From positions 1-49,018 of the forward strand of contig JAUNIY010000006.1 in assembly GCA_030523305.1 (NCBI GenBank): a DNA stretch of 49,018 nt. Direction: 5' to 3'. Position numbers and translations under genes: made by a program. Positions 1-7,603 of the stretch are shown here, in pieces (positions within the stretch are counted from its first letter, which is position 1; each line of letters opens with the position of its first letter). The notes beneath the pieces are model-generated. The model had not been told where the DNA came from and searched no databases. It saw only the letters and a program-made list of their open reading frames with translations. The stretch comes from Eubacteriales bacterium (lineage in GTDB: Bacteria; Bacillota; Clostridia; Oscillospirales; Butyricicoccaceae).

Positions 1-1
1 C

Positions 2-505
2 CAAAACGGCGAGAAAACGGAGCTTGCGCGTATTGTAATAGAATGCAATGGCTTTGAAGATCGTGCGAATGGCCTAGGATATTACGCGCAGGATTCTTCC
101 GAATTATATGAATATTTGGGACAATATGATAGAGATCTGAAGATACCGGAACAAAAGAAATTCCCGGTTGACCTAGAGGAAACAGAAAAAATTGTTTTGC
201 GTGCGGAAGACACGGACAAGAGCATCACGATCACTGATGCAGAGGAAATGAAAGCGATCCGGGATGAACTGGAATCGAATACTTATACCGAGCAAGCGGA
301 CATCCCCGATGGAAAGAAATATCGTTTGACGTTCCAGGATGACGAAGGCGACACGCTGGCCGAAATCTCGGTAAATACGAAGGGATTCGTATACAAAGGA
401 ACAATGTATAACAGTACCGAGGGGTATCATGATGGCAGTACCGGCAGCAGTTTTATGCTGTACGATCATTTGGGAAAATACGATAAACAATTGGGTTTAG
501 AATAA
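2..505 (+). CDS. Hypothetical protein, 5' end cut by window edge
   Basis: The reading frame is open from the first complete codon of the window to a TAA at 503-505, so the true start lies upstream. I do not recognise the family. The visible part (about 167 residues) seems to hold two related blocks: an earlier stretch ending ELYEYLGQYDRDL and a later stretch ending FMLYDHLGKYDKQLG, which suggests an internal duplication. The protein is hydrophilic and acidic with no membrane segment in the visible part; such proteins are often the soluble part of an exported lipoprotein, but the N-terminus needed to judge this is missing. A TTG at 116 could start a shorter protein but has no ribosome binding site. 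A hairpin terminator follows. Confidence 0.6.
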   Translation, partial: QNGEKTELARIVIECNGFEDRANGLGYYAQDSSELYEYLGQYDRDLKIPEQKKFPVDLEETEKIVLRAEDTDKSITITDAEEMKAIRDELESNTYTEQADIPDGKKYRLTFQDDEGDTLAEISVNTKGFVYKGTMYNSTEGYHDGSTGSSFMLYDHLGKYDKQLGLE

Positions 506-518
506 GACAAACACCTCG

Positions 519-547
519 GCGCGCATCTGAAAAATGGTGCGCGTTTT
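519..547 (+). terminator. Intrinsic terminator after the first gene
   Basis: Stem CGCGCATC / GGTGCGCG (520-527 with 536-543, one G-U pair), loop of eight bases, then TTTT at 544-547. Confidence 0.6.
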
Positions 548-569
548 GCCAAAAAGGAGGTGCGCAGCG

Positions 570-947
570 ATGAAACGGAATAAGTGGGATAGACGGGACT
601 ACAAGATTGCGGGCTGTGTGATCATCGTTGTCTGCATTGCTTTTGTTGCTTTGACAATACCGATCGGCATACCGGGAGCGATAAGGCTCATCGGTATGTG
701 GTTGTGGATTTTGATCGCAACGGGTTTCTTTGTTGGCTGGGCATTGAAAAACGAATCGCGTTGGAGCGCATTTTGGCAGGCGGCGGGCGTCATATTGCTT
801 GGCGGCGGACTTATCCTCGCATGGCCTTTGGTTTGGGCGACGGATTATAGAGGGCTTAACATTCCGCTGTCGGCTTCGGAGCTGCTTATCAGGTATCTCG
901 GCATCATTTTGATTTGTTTTCTTTTGTCCTTGAAACCCAAACGGTAG
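570..947 (+). CDS. Small four-helix membrane protein, tandem paralogue A
   Basis: A 125-residue protein of unknown function. The start at 570 is chosen over an upstream in-frame ATG at 534 because AAGGAGG at 554-560 is well spaced and the upstream ATG lies inside the preceding terminator. A short basic N-terminus (MKRNKWDRR) is followed by about four hydrophobic helices (roughly residues 11-30, 35-55, 62-82, 100-120). It shares the motif FFVGWALKNESR and the opening IAGC.IIV with the next gene, and the ribosome binding site regions of the two genes are also alike, so the pair arose by tandem duplication. No catalytic motif is visible; function not assigned. Confidence 0.75.
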   Translation: MKRNKWDRRDYKIAGCVIIVVCIAFVALTIPIGIPGAIRLIGMWLWILIATGFFVGWALKNESRWSAFWQAAGVILLGGGLILAWPLVWATDYRGLNIPLSASELLIRYLGIILICFLLSLKPKR

Positions 948-968
948 ATGCGAAGGAGGTGCACAGCA

Positions 969-1343
969 ATGAAATGGAACAGAGGAACCTATCAGATCGC
1001 GGGTTGCATTGCAATCATTGTGCTAATTGTCCTGAGCAAGTTGTTTGTGTTTGCACCGGTATTTGAAATTGGACGTTTGGCCTTTGTGCTGTTGATACTG
1101 CTGATGGCGCTTCCAACAATCTTTTTTGTCGGCTGGGCGCTCAAAAATGAATCGCGCAAAGGTGGCATTTTGCAGGCAATCGGCATTATACTTATTTTTG
1201 TCGGTTTTACGTTTTTGTGGTTTGCATTGCAGAATCCACAGATGACGTGGACGTTCCCGATACCGTTGTCAACTTTCTTTATTATCTATGTTGCGGTGAT
1301 TTTTCTTTGTTTTGCCTTTGCAACCCCACCTGGACGGAAATAA
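969..1343 (+). CDS. Small four-helix membrane protein, tandem paralogue B
   Basis: A 124-residue paralogue of the preceding gene, only 21 bases downstream and surely co-transcribed. The start at 969 follows AAGGAGG at 953-959; the in-frame ATG at 948 lies in front of that site and is rejected. It has a basic start (MKWNRG), four predicted hydrophobic helices and the shared FFVGWALKNESR motif between helices two and three. I do not recognise the family. Duplication with conserved ribosome binding sites suggests a small array of related membrane proteins; function unknown. Confidence 0.75.
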   Translation: MKWNRGTYQIAGCIAIIVLIVLSKLFVFAPVFEIGRLAFVLLILLMALPTIFFVGWALKNESRKGGILQAIGIILIFVGFTFLWFALQNPQMTWTFPIPLSTFFIIYVAVIFLCFAFATPPGRK

Positions 1344-1353
1344 TACAACACGA

Positions 1354-1389
1354 CGGGCGCACACCATAAAAGGTGTGCGTCTTGTTCTT
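1354..1389 (+). terminator. Intrinsic terminator after the membrane-protein pair
   Basis: Stem GCGCACACC / GGTGTGCGT (1357-1365 with 1372-1380), then CTTGTTCTT. It resembles the terminator at 519-547 in sequence, as expected if this cassette was duplicated. Confidence 0.6.
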
Positions 1390-1465
1390 GCAAACCGTTG
1401 CTTGCTGTGCTAAGATAGCAGATGAATTGTTATAGAAATCATACGTTTACATGAGGTTATCGCAT

Positions 1466-2629
1466 ATGAAAGAAGTATTGTTGTTAAAGCTGGGCGAGGT
1501 TGTGCTGAAGGGCCTGAACCGTCGCCGGTTTGAAAGCAGGCTAATTGCCAATCTGCGCCGCCGTGTGGAAAAGGTTGGCAAATGCCAGGTATATGTTATG
1601 CAGTCCACCATTTATGTCGAGCCGGCCGACGGCGTGGACATGGACGAAGTGCTCGAAGCTGTGAAAAACGTGTTCGGTATTGCAGCCATTTGCCGTGCAG
1701 CCGCCTGTGAGAAGAGCATGGAGGCCATTTGGGATACAGTCAATACCTATCTGGCGGACGAGCTGGAAAGTGCGGAACGGTTTAAAGTCGAAGCCAAGCG
1801 TTCGGATAAAAAATTCCCGCTCAATTCCATTCAGATTTGCCAGCAGATCGGCGGCGATTTGGATGACAAATATGAGAACCTGATTCCGGATATGCATAAC
1901 CCGGAGCTGCGCGTCACCATTGAAGTGCGCGACAAAGCAGCATATGTCCATGCAGGCAAGATGCCGGGCGCAGGCGGTATGCCGGTTGGCACGAACGGCA
2001 AGGCAGCATTGCTGTTGTCCGGCGGCATTGATTCCCCGGTAGCGGGTTATATGATGGCCAAGCGTGGCCTGGAGCTGTGCGCCGTGCATTTCTTCAGCTA
2101 TCCGTATACGTCGGAGCGGGCAAAGGAAAAGGTGTTGTCGCTTGCCGAACAGCTGACGCATTATGCGGGCCGTATGGAAATTTATGTCGTACCGTTTACT
2201 GAAATTCAGGAGGCAATCCGTGACAACTGCCCGGAGGATATGTTTACGTTGATTATGCGCCGGTTTATGATGCGGCTGGCAAGCCGTATTGCACAGCAGC
2301 AGGAAGCAGGCGCGTTGATCACGGGCGAAAGCCTGGGGCAGGTTGCATCGCAGACTATGGAAGCGATGAATGTCACTGGAGCTGTGTGCGATATCCCGGT
2401 ATTCCGTCCGGTCATCGGCATGGATAAGGAGGAAATTGTACAGATTTCCCGTAAGATCGGCACATTTGAAACATCCATCCTGCCATATGAAGACTGCTGC
2501 ACCGTGTTTACGCCAAAGCATCCGCTCACGCGTCCGAAAAAATCGCGCGTCGAGGAAGCGGAGCGCGCGCTGGATGTCGCCGCACTGGAAGCCAAAGCGC
2601 TGGAAGGCGTGGAGTGTATCGTTTTGTAA
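1466..2629 (+). CDS. thiI: tRNA 4-thiouridine synthase ThiI
   Basis: A 387-residue ThiI, the enzyme that adenylates U8 of tRNA and receives sulfur from a cysteine desulfurase. Order: ferredoxin-like and THUMP region (about 1-165), then a PP-loop ATP pyrophosphatase domain with SGGIDS at 185-190. The C-terminal YEDCCTVFTPKHP block is typical of Gram-positive forms, and there is no rhodanese domain, so the short version is present. The start at 1466 is preferred because MKEVLLLKLGEVVLKG matches the usual ThiI N-terminus and GAGG at 1453-1456 lies upstream; the in-frame ATG at 1451 has no such site. The partner IscS is not in the window. A role in thiamine thiazole synthesis is unlikely without the rhodanese domain. 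Confidence 0.95.
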   Translation: MKEVLLLKLGEVVLKGLNRRRFESRLIANLRRRVEKVGKCQVYVMQSTIYVEPADGVDMDEVLEAVKNVFGIAAICRAAACEKSMEAIWDTVNTYLADELESAERFKVEAKRSDKKFPLNSIQICQQIGGDLDDKYENLIPDMHNPELRVTIEVRDKAAYVHAGKMPGAGGMPVGTNGKAALLLSGGIDSPVAGYMMAKRGLELCAVHFFSYPYTSERAKEKVLSLAEQLTHYAGRMEIYVVPFTEIQEAIRDNCPEDMFTLIMRRFMMRLASRIAQQQEAGALITGESLGQVASQTMEAMNVTGAVCDIPVFRPVIGMDKEEIVQISRKIGTFETSILPYEDCCTVFTPKHPLTRPKKSRVEEAERALDVAALEAKALEGVECIVL

Positions 2630-2670
2630 TCAAGCGGATTTCAAGGGCCTGCCTTTTCGCATGAGGGCAT

Positions 2671-2715
2671 GTGCTGCTGTATACAGCCGAGCGCAGCAAG
2701 AGCGAGGCTCCGGCC
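2671..2715 (+). repeat. Dispersed 45-bp repeat, copy 1
   Basis: 40 of 45 bases match the complement of 43801-43845; all five differences are transitions. Two of them swap T:A for C:G inside the palindrome GCTGTATACAGC / GCTGCATGCAGC, so the hairpin is kept. Confidence 0.65.
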
Positions 2716-2916
2716 AAAATTCCTCCTTTCACGAGAGAAGTTTTGAAAAGAAAAACGGAAAAATATATGAATAAATAATGGGAAATAGAAATATATTGTG
2801 CAAAATCACGAAACGTGATGCATAAGAAGCGAGAAGATGGGAATGTCTCTGTGTGATTTCGGATACTTCGTTATGCTTTTGGCCATGCTGTGCGTGATCG
2901 AGCAGAGAAATACCAT

Positions 2917-2945
2917 TTGAAAAATCTTGCAAACTATGCTATAGT
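2917..2945 (+). promoter_or_regulatory. hbd promoter
   Basis: TTGAAA (2917-2922), 17-bp spacer, TATAGT (2940-2945). Good sigma-A match; start of transcription is expected near 2952. Confidence 0.7.
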
Positions 2946-2955
2946 TGAAACATGA

Positions 2956-2973
2956 TTGTTAAAAAAATAACAT
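2956..2973. promoter_or_regulatory. Rex-like operator at hbd
   Basis: TTGTTAA-N4-ATAACAT at 2956-2973 agrees at 12 of 14 positions with the clostridial Rex consensus TTGTTAA-N4-TTAACAA. It sits just after the predicted transcription start, where a bound repressor would block initiation or early elongation. The site call is by eye. Confidence 0.5.
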
Positions 2974-3042
2974 AACAAAACGATGTGTCGGTTTGCGGAA
3001 CAAAGAAACGCAGCCCGGCGCCAGAAATGAGGGTGTCATAGT

Positions 3043-3924
3043 ATGAAAGTAGCAGTAGTAGGCTCCGGCATCATGGGCCTTGGCATTACACAGGCGTTTG
3101 CGCAGGCAGAAGGCTATGAGGTCAAGCTGTGCGTCGTTTCCGGCAAGGGCTTTGACAAAAAGCAGGCGCTTTTGGAAAAGCCGCTCAAGCGTATGGTTGC
3201 AAAGGGCAAAATTACACAGGAGCGCTTTGACGAGATCGTCGGCAAGGTTACGATCACCGATATCAACGGCTGCCGCGATGCAGAGCTGATTATTGAATCC
3301 GCAGTGGAAAACCTTCAGGCGAAGATGAAGCTGCTCAAGCAGATTGAAGAGATCTGTGATCCGAACGCACTGGTGGCTTCCAATACGTCGTCTCTGTCCA
3401 TTACAGAGATCAGCGGCGAGCTGACCCGTCCAATTGTTGGCATGCACTTCTTCAACCCGGCAGCTGTCATGAAACTGGTCGAGGTCATTCCGGGCATGAC
3501 GACCACGCATGATATGGTAAAACGCGTCGAAGAGATTGCAAAGGACATTGGAAAGACGCCGGTACAGGTAATTGAAGGACCGGGCTTTGTCGTCAACCGC
3601 TTGCTTATCCCAATGATCAACGATGCGATCGGTATTTTTGAGGAAGGCCTGGCATCGGTAGAAGGCATTGATATCGCCATGCGGTTGGGTGCAAACCATC
3701 CGATGGGCCCGCTTGCATTGGGCGATCTGGTTGGCTTGGATGTCTGCCTGGCCATCATGGAGGTCATGTATCACGAGACCTTTGATGCCAAGTACCGTCC
3801 GGCGCGCCTGCTCAAGAAGATGGTACGCGCAAAGCAACTGGGACAGAAAACCGGCAAGGGTTTTTATGAATATGACGAGTTGGGACGCATTATCCCGGGG
3901 TCGGCTCTGGCATCTATCGGTTGA
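3043..3924 (+). CDS. hbd: 3-hydroxybutyryl-CoA dehydrogenase
   Basis: A 293-residue cytoplasmic enzyme that reduces acetoacetyl-CoA to 3-hydroxybutyryl-CoA in butyrate formation. It has an N-terminal Rossmann domain with GSGIMGLGI at residues 7-15 for the dinucleotide, the catalytic-histidine motif HFFNP, and a C-terminal helical dimer domain containing PGFVVNRLL and GKGFYEYD. Start at 3043 with GAGGG upstream. The usual partners (thl, crt, bcd, etfBA) are not adjacent, so this is a free-standing copy with its own promoter, Rex-like site and terminator. Substrate preference for C4 is inferred from length and family; a longer-chain 3-hydroxyacyl-CoA role is possible. Confidence 0.92.
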   Translation: MKVAVVGSGIMGLGITQAFAQAEGYEVKLCVVSGKGFDKKQALLEKPLKRMVAKGKITQERFDEIVGKVTITDINGCRDAELIIESAVENLQAKMKLLKQIEEICDPNALVASNTSSLSITEISGELTRPIVGMHFFNPAAVMKLVEVIPGMTTTHDMVKRVEEIAKDIGKTPVQVIEGPGFVVNRLLIPMINDAIGIFEEGLASVEGIDIAMRLGANHPMGPLALGDLVGLDVCLAIMEVMYHETFDAKYRPARLLKKMVRAKQLGQKTGKGFYEYDELGRIIPGSALASIG

Positions 3925-3943
3925 TTGGCAAAATGGTATACAG

Positions 3944-3976
3944 GAGCGCATGTACGGCAGTATGTGCGCTCTTTTT
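3944..3976 (+). terminator. hbd terminator
   Basis: 12-bp stem (3944-3955 with 3960-3971, two G-U pairs), four-base loop, then TTTTT. Confidence 0.8.
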
Positions 3977-4041
3977 GCGCCCCGGCAGGAAGGACGTTGG
4001 TGCACTTGCCAACCGATGGGATGTGTGGTAAAATAACACCA

Positions 4042-4057
4042 CGGTATCGCAATACCG
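4042..4057. promoter_or_regulatory. Small inverted repeat upstream of cinA promoter
   Basis: CGGTAT-CGCA-ATACCG lies 7 bp upstream of the cinA -35 element; it could be an operator, with no direct evidence. Confidence 0.3.
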
Positions 4058-4063
4058 CATGAA

Positions 4064-4091
4064 TTGACAGACTATCCATAGTATTTATGAT
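4064..4091 (+). promoter_or_regulatory. cinA promoter
   Basis: TTGACA (4064-4069), 16-bp spacer, TATGAT (4086-4091). Confidence 0.65.
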
Positions 4092-4178
4092 AATATGGCA
4101 GAGCGATTCTGCCGGGGACGGACAGGTGCGATCGCATTTGTTCGTTTTTTGCTTTTTGGAGACGAAAGGAGCATACAA

Positions 4179-5423
4179 ATGAAAGCCGAAATGATTGCAG
4201 TGGGAACAGAGATCCTGCTAGGTGATATTGTCAATACAAATGCGCAGATGATTTCCTTGGGGCTGGACGAGCTGGGGATCGATCTGTTTTATCAGACCGT
4301 TGTGGGCGATAATCCCGAACGGCTGCGGGAAGTGTTGGACATTGCGCGGCGCAGGTCTGACCTCATTATCACAACGGGTGGACTTGGCCCGACGCTGGAC
4401 GACCTGACCCGCGAGACCATCGCGGAGGCATTTGGCAAAACGCTGGTGCTGCACAAGCCGTCGCTGCGACGCATCACGGCATTTTTTGACCAGATCGGCA
4501 AGGATATGACGCAGAACAACGTCAAGCAGGCCATGCTTCCGGCAGGCTGCAAGGTGCTCGACAACGATTGGGGGACGGCACCGGGGTGTGTATTTACCGC
4601 GGACGGCGTGCATGTGATGATGCTGCCGGGGCCGCCGAAGGAATGCACACCGATGTTCCGCACGGCTGGTATGGCGTATCTATCCCAATTGGCGGGCGGT
4701 GTCATTGTCTCCCGTAGGATTCGCATTTTTGGCATGGGCGAGTCCGCCATGGAGGATCGGCTGCATACACTGATGGCAACCAGCACGAACCCGACGCTGG
4801 CGCCATATGCCAAGGATGGGGAATGTATGGTACGCGTGACAGCAAAGGCGCATAGCGTGCAAGAAGCGCAACAGCTGCTGGAGCCGGCGGTGCAGCAGGT
4901 TTGTGACAAATTGGGAGATGCAGTGTATGGCGTGGATGTGGATAGCATGGAGCATGCTGTAGCAAAACTGCTGACCGAAAAGGGCTTGACGTTGTCGGTA
5001 GCGGAGAGCTGTACCGGCGGTCTGCTGTCTAAGCGCATTACCGACGTCCCTGGCGCGTCGCTGTTTTATAAAGGCGGCGCGTGCACATATTGCAATGAGA
5101 TCAAACAGAAGATTTTGGGCGTAAAACAGGAGACATTGGAACAGTTTACCGCCGTATCCAGCCAGACAGCGCGTGAGATGGCGCTGGGCATTGCCGCGGT
5201 ATACGGTACGGATCTGGGCATTGGTATCACCGGCTATGCCGGGCCGGACGACGGGGAAGACGGAACGCCGGCAGGTACCATCTATATTGGTATTTCCTAT
5301 CAGGGCAAGGCGCAGGTGCGTCGGATACTGTCCCCAAGGGGGCGTGATCGTGCCCGTTGGGATGCTGCAAACCATGCATTGGACATGATTTTACGTGTTG
5401 CACAAGGAAGAGGGTTGGTATAA
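4179..5423 (+). CDS. cinA: CinA family protein / NMN amidohydrolase
   Basis: A 414-residue two-domain CinA. The N-terminal half is a molybdopterin-binding-like (MoaB/Mog) domain with GTEILLGDIVNTNAQ, GGLGPTLDDLTRE and PGPPKE; the C-terminal half is a PncC-type nicotinamide-nucleotide amidase domain with VAESCTGGLLSKRITDVPG and GITGYAGPD. The family recycles NMN to nicotinate mononucleotide and in some bacteria is linked to competence and RecA. The start at 4179 has AAAGGAG at 4165-4171; an in-frame ATG at 4095 lies within the promoter region and is rejected. recA, often downstream, is absent here; glgB follows instead with its own promoter. Confidence 0.92.
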   Translation: MKAEMIAVGTEILLGDIVNTNAQMISLGLDELGIDLFYQTVVGDNPERLREVLDIARRRSDLIITTGGLGPTLDDLTRETIAEAFGKTLVLHKPSLRRITAFFDQIGKDMTQNNVKQAMLPAGCKVLDNDWGTAPGCVFTADGVHVMMLPGPPKECTPMFRTAGMAYLSQLAGGVIVSRRIRIFGMGESAMEDRLHTLMATSTNPTLAPYAKDGECMVRVTAKAHSVQEAQQLLEPAVQQVCDKLGDAVYGVDVDSMEHAVAKLLTEKGLTLSVAESCTGGLLSKRITDVPGASLFYKGGACTYCNEIKQKILGVKQETLEQFTAVSSQTAREMALGIAAVYGTDLGIGITGYAGPDDGEDGTPAGTIYIGISYQGKAQVRRILSPRGRDRARWDAANHALDMILRVAQGRGLV

Positions 5424-5466
5424 GATTTTACATGGGGAAAATTTGTGTAAAGATTCACATTTTTTC

Positions 5467-5495
5467 TGGACTTGCTGTTATAAATGTTGTATAAT
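5467..5495 (+). promoter_or_regulatory. glg cluster promoter
   Basis: TGGACT (5467-5472), 17-bp spacer, perfect TATAAT (5490-5495). It gives a leader of about 120 nt before glgB. Confidence 0.65.
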
Positions 5496-5501
5496 ATTCC
5501 T

Positions 5502-5584
5502 ACAAGTCCAAATGGCTGTCTGTGCGTTGTGCACGGATCAAGCTCTTAGCCCCCGAAAAGGTTTATACCTTTTCGGAGTTTTGC
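5502..5584 (+). promoter_or_regulatory. Structured leader RNA before glgB, attenuator-like
   Basis: Two successive hairpins follow the promoter. Stem 1: GGCT/AGCT (5514-5517 with 5541-5544) plus GTCTGTGC/GCACGGAT (5518-5525 with 5531-5538). Stem 2: perfect 10-bp CCGAAAAGGT/ACCTTTTCGG (5553-5562 with 5567-5576), then AGTTTTG. The second looks like a weak intrinsic terminator ahead of glgB, so this could be an attenuator or a short RNA. No known riboswitch class is recognised. Confidence 0.45.
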
Positions 5585-5624
5585 ATGTTCAACCGGTGTT
5601 TTGTAGAGAGGAGATGGAAAGCCA

Positions 5625-7487
5625 ATGGGCGAAATTTGTTCAACCATTTCGGTAGACCGTCTGCGCCGTTTTCATGACGGGACAGAACAACGGGCGTGGG
5701 AATGGCTTGGTGCGCACCGGGAGGTGCGCGAGGGGCAGGAAGGCGTTGTATTCCGGGTTTGGGCGCCGCATGCGGCGGATGTTTCCGTCATCAATGAGAA
5801 AAACGGCTGGCTGCGGAACTTTGCTCCGATGGCGCGGCTGAAGGCCGACCCGGAAATTTGGGAATGCTTCCTGACCGATGTCGAACGGTACGACTGTTAT
5901 AAATACAGCATCCGTACCGAACAGGGCGCAGTTTTCGATAAGGCGGATCCGTTTGCCCTGTATACGGAGACGCGTCCATATAACGCTTCGCGGTATTATA
6001 GCTTGCCCGGCTATGCATGGCATGACCAGGCATGGATGCGACAGGCGCGGCCGGAGGCGGAGCCGGTCAATATTTATGAGGTGCATCTCGGTTCTTGGAA
6101 AGTCCGCGAGGACAGCTCGTTTTATTCCTACCGGGAGCTGGCTGAGCAGCTGATCCCGTATGCGCGCGACATGGGTTATACGCATTTGGAGCTGCTGCCG
6201 CTCATGGAGCATCCGTTTGATGGATCCTGGGGCTACCAACCGCTGGGATGGTTTGCCGCTACCAGCCGGTATGGGACGCCGCGCGACTTGATGTATTTCA
6301 TCGACCGCTGCCATCAGGCCGGCATGGGCGTCATCCTCGATTGGCCTGCTGTTGGGTTCCCGAGCGATGCGCATGGATTGATTTGCTTTGACGGCGCGCC
6401 GTGCTATGAATGCTGTCCGCCGGAGAATCAAATGCCATTCGGCATGCAGCGGTTTGACTTGGGGAAAGGCGAGGTGGCTTCTTTCCTGATGTCGTCCGCT
6501 GTGTTCTGGGTTTCCCAGTTCCATTTGGATGGATTGCGCGTCAGCTCGGTACAGCCGATGCTGTTTTTGGATTATCAGCGCGGGAGCTGGAAGGCAAACC
6601 GGTACGGTGAGAACCAGTACCTCGAGGGCGCGGCATTTTTGCGCAGGTTATGCGACCATATGCGGGAACAATATCCGCATGTGCGCATGATTGCGAGCAG
6701 CGCAGGTACATGGCCGTCGGTGACAAAGCCGACGCGGCTGGGCGGCCTCGGGTTTTCCAACCTGTGGCGCGACGATTGGATCCGCGAAGCGTTGGAGCGG
6801 CTCAAAACGCCGGAGGACGTGGAGGCCTTTGCAGACTGGCTGTCGGTATCGCTGCTGGACAGCGCAGGGGAACGATATATTTTGCCGGTATCGCACGATC
6901 TGGTATCGCATGGGGAAGGCTCTGTGCTTGCGCGTATGCCGGGTACATATCATGAAAAATTTGCCCGCTTACGCTTGTTATATGGTTTCCTGATGGCGCA
7001 TCCAGGGGATAAGCTGCTGTTTATGGGCAGCGAATTTGCACAGTTCACCGAGTGGGCGTGCCACCATGGGCTGGACTGGACGGTGCTGGACTACGAAGCG
7101 CACCGGCAGCTGCGGGCCTATGTGCGCGGCCTGAACCTATTTTACCGCAGTACACCGCCGCTGTGGCAGTGGGATGACCTCTCAGGTGCATTTCAGTGGG
7201 TGGATCGCGCCGAACAAGTTCCCGGGCTGTTTTCGTTTGAGCGGCGCAGCCCGTCTGGAGAGCGCATTGCGGCGGTGGTCAATTGCACCGCGCAGGAGAT
7301 ATCCGGCTATCAGCTGACGCTGGAGGCATCAGCTGGCTGGAAAACCGCGTTCTCATCCGATGACATCGGATACGGCGGGACCGGGATGGAAAAAATCAGC
7401 TGTGCACAGACGGAAGACGGCGCTTGCCGCCTGACGCTGCGGGTACCCGCGTTCAGCGTGCGGTTCTTGCGCCCGGTGACAACATAA
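5625..7487 (+). CDS. glgB: GlgB-like 1,4-alpha-glucan branching enzyme homologue, probably catalytically inactive
   Basis: A 620-residue protein with full GlgB architecture: N-terminal CBM48 (GVVFRVWAPHAADVSV, residues 40-55), a GH13 barrel, and a C-terminal beta domain. Overall identity is clear (YEVHLGSWK, WGYQPLGWFA, KLLFMGSEFAQ). The catalytic regions are altered. The Asp nucleophile of GFRVDAV is Ser307 (GLRVSSV). The acid/base Glu of AEES is Ser358 (IASSAG). The region I His of DWVPxHF is Gly244. Only the SHD Asp (D425) remains. This would abolish normal GH13 chemistry, so the protein is probably a pseudoenzyme acting as a glycogen-binding or scaffold subunit. Start at 5625 with GAGAGGAG upstream. 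No frameshift or stop is present, which argues for selection. It is the first gene of the glg cluster. Confidence 0.9.
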   Translation: MGEICSTISVDRLRRFHDGTEQRAWEWLGAHREVREGQEGVVFRVWAPHAADVSVINEKNGWLRNFAPMARLKADPEIWECFLTDVERYDCYKYSIRTEQGAVFDKADPFALYTETRPYNASRYYSLPGYAWHDQAWMRQARPEAEPVNIYEVHLGSWKVREDSSFYSYRELAEQLIPYARDMGYTHLELLPLMEHPFDGSWGYQPLGWFAATSRYGTPRDLMYFIDRCHQAGMGVILDWPAVGFPSDAHGLICFDGAPCYECCPPENQMPFGMQRFDLGKGEVASFLMSSAVFWVSQFHLDGLRVSSVQPMLFLDYQRGSWKANRYGENQYLEGAAFLRRLCDHMREQYPHVRMIASSAGTWPSVTKPTRLGGLGFSNLWRDDWIREALERLKTPEDVEAFADWLSVSLLDSAGERYILPVSHDLVSHGEGSVLARMPGTYHEKFARLRLLYGFLMAHPGDKLLFMGSEFAQFTEWACHHGLDWTVLDYEAHRQLRAYVRGLNLFYRSTPPLWQWDDLSGAFQWVDRAEQVPGLFSFERRSPSGERIAAVVNCTAQEISGYQLTLEASAGWKTAFSSDDIGYGGTGMEKISCAQTEDGACRLTLRVPAFSVRFLRPVTT

Positions 7488-7499
7488 ATTTTTGCAAGC

Positions 7500-7573
7500 A
7501 CTGCCCGGCAAGGGCATTGTTTTGATAGAGTGGGAAATGTAAGGATCAAGTTAAGAGGGGGCTTCGCTCCCTT
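7500..7573 (+). promoter_or_regulatory. Intercistronic hairpins between glgB-like gene and glgC
   Basis: A weak hairpin TGCCC/GGGCA (7502-7516) followed by TTGTTTT, and a GC-rich hairpin at 7555-7573 (GAGGGGGC/GCTCCCTT) 30 bp before glgC. They may act as partial terminator, processing site or stabiliser; no promoter is evident between the genes. Confidence 0.35.
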
Positions 7574-7603
7574 CGAAATCTAACAAAGATTGGAGCAGAA
7601 AGA

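Larger units (their letters stand above)
2630..3042 (+). other. Intergenic region thiI-hbd
   Basis: No credible gene is seen. It holds a 45-bp dispersed repeat (2671-2715), a small hairpin ATCACG-AAA-CGTGAT near 2808-2822, and the hbd promoter with a Rex-like operator (2917-2973). No clear thiI terminator with a T-run was found. Confidence 0.6.

Noticed and set aside
1541-2521. 326-codon open frame antisense to thiI
   Set aside because: Shadow of the thiI codon pattern; no ribosome binding site and His/Arg/Cys-rich composition typical of antisense frames.
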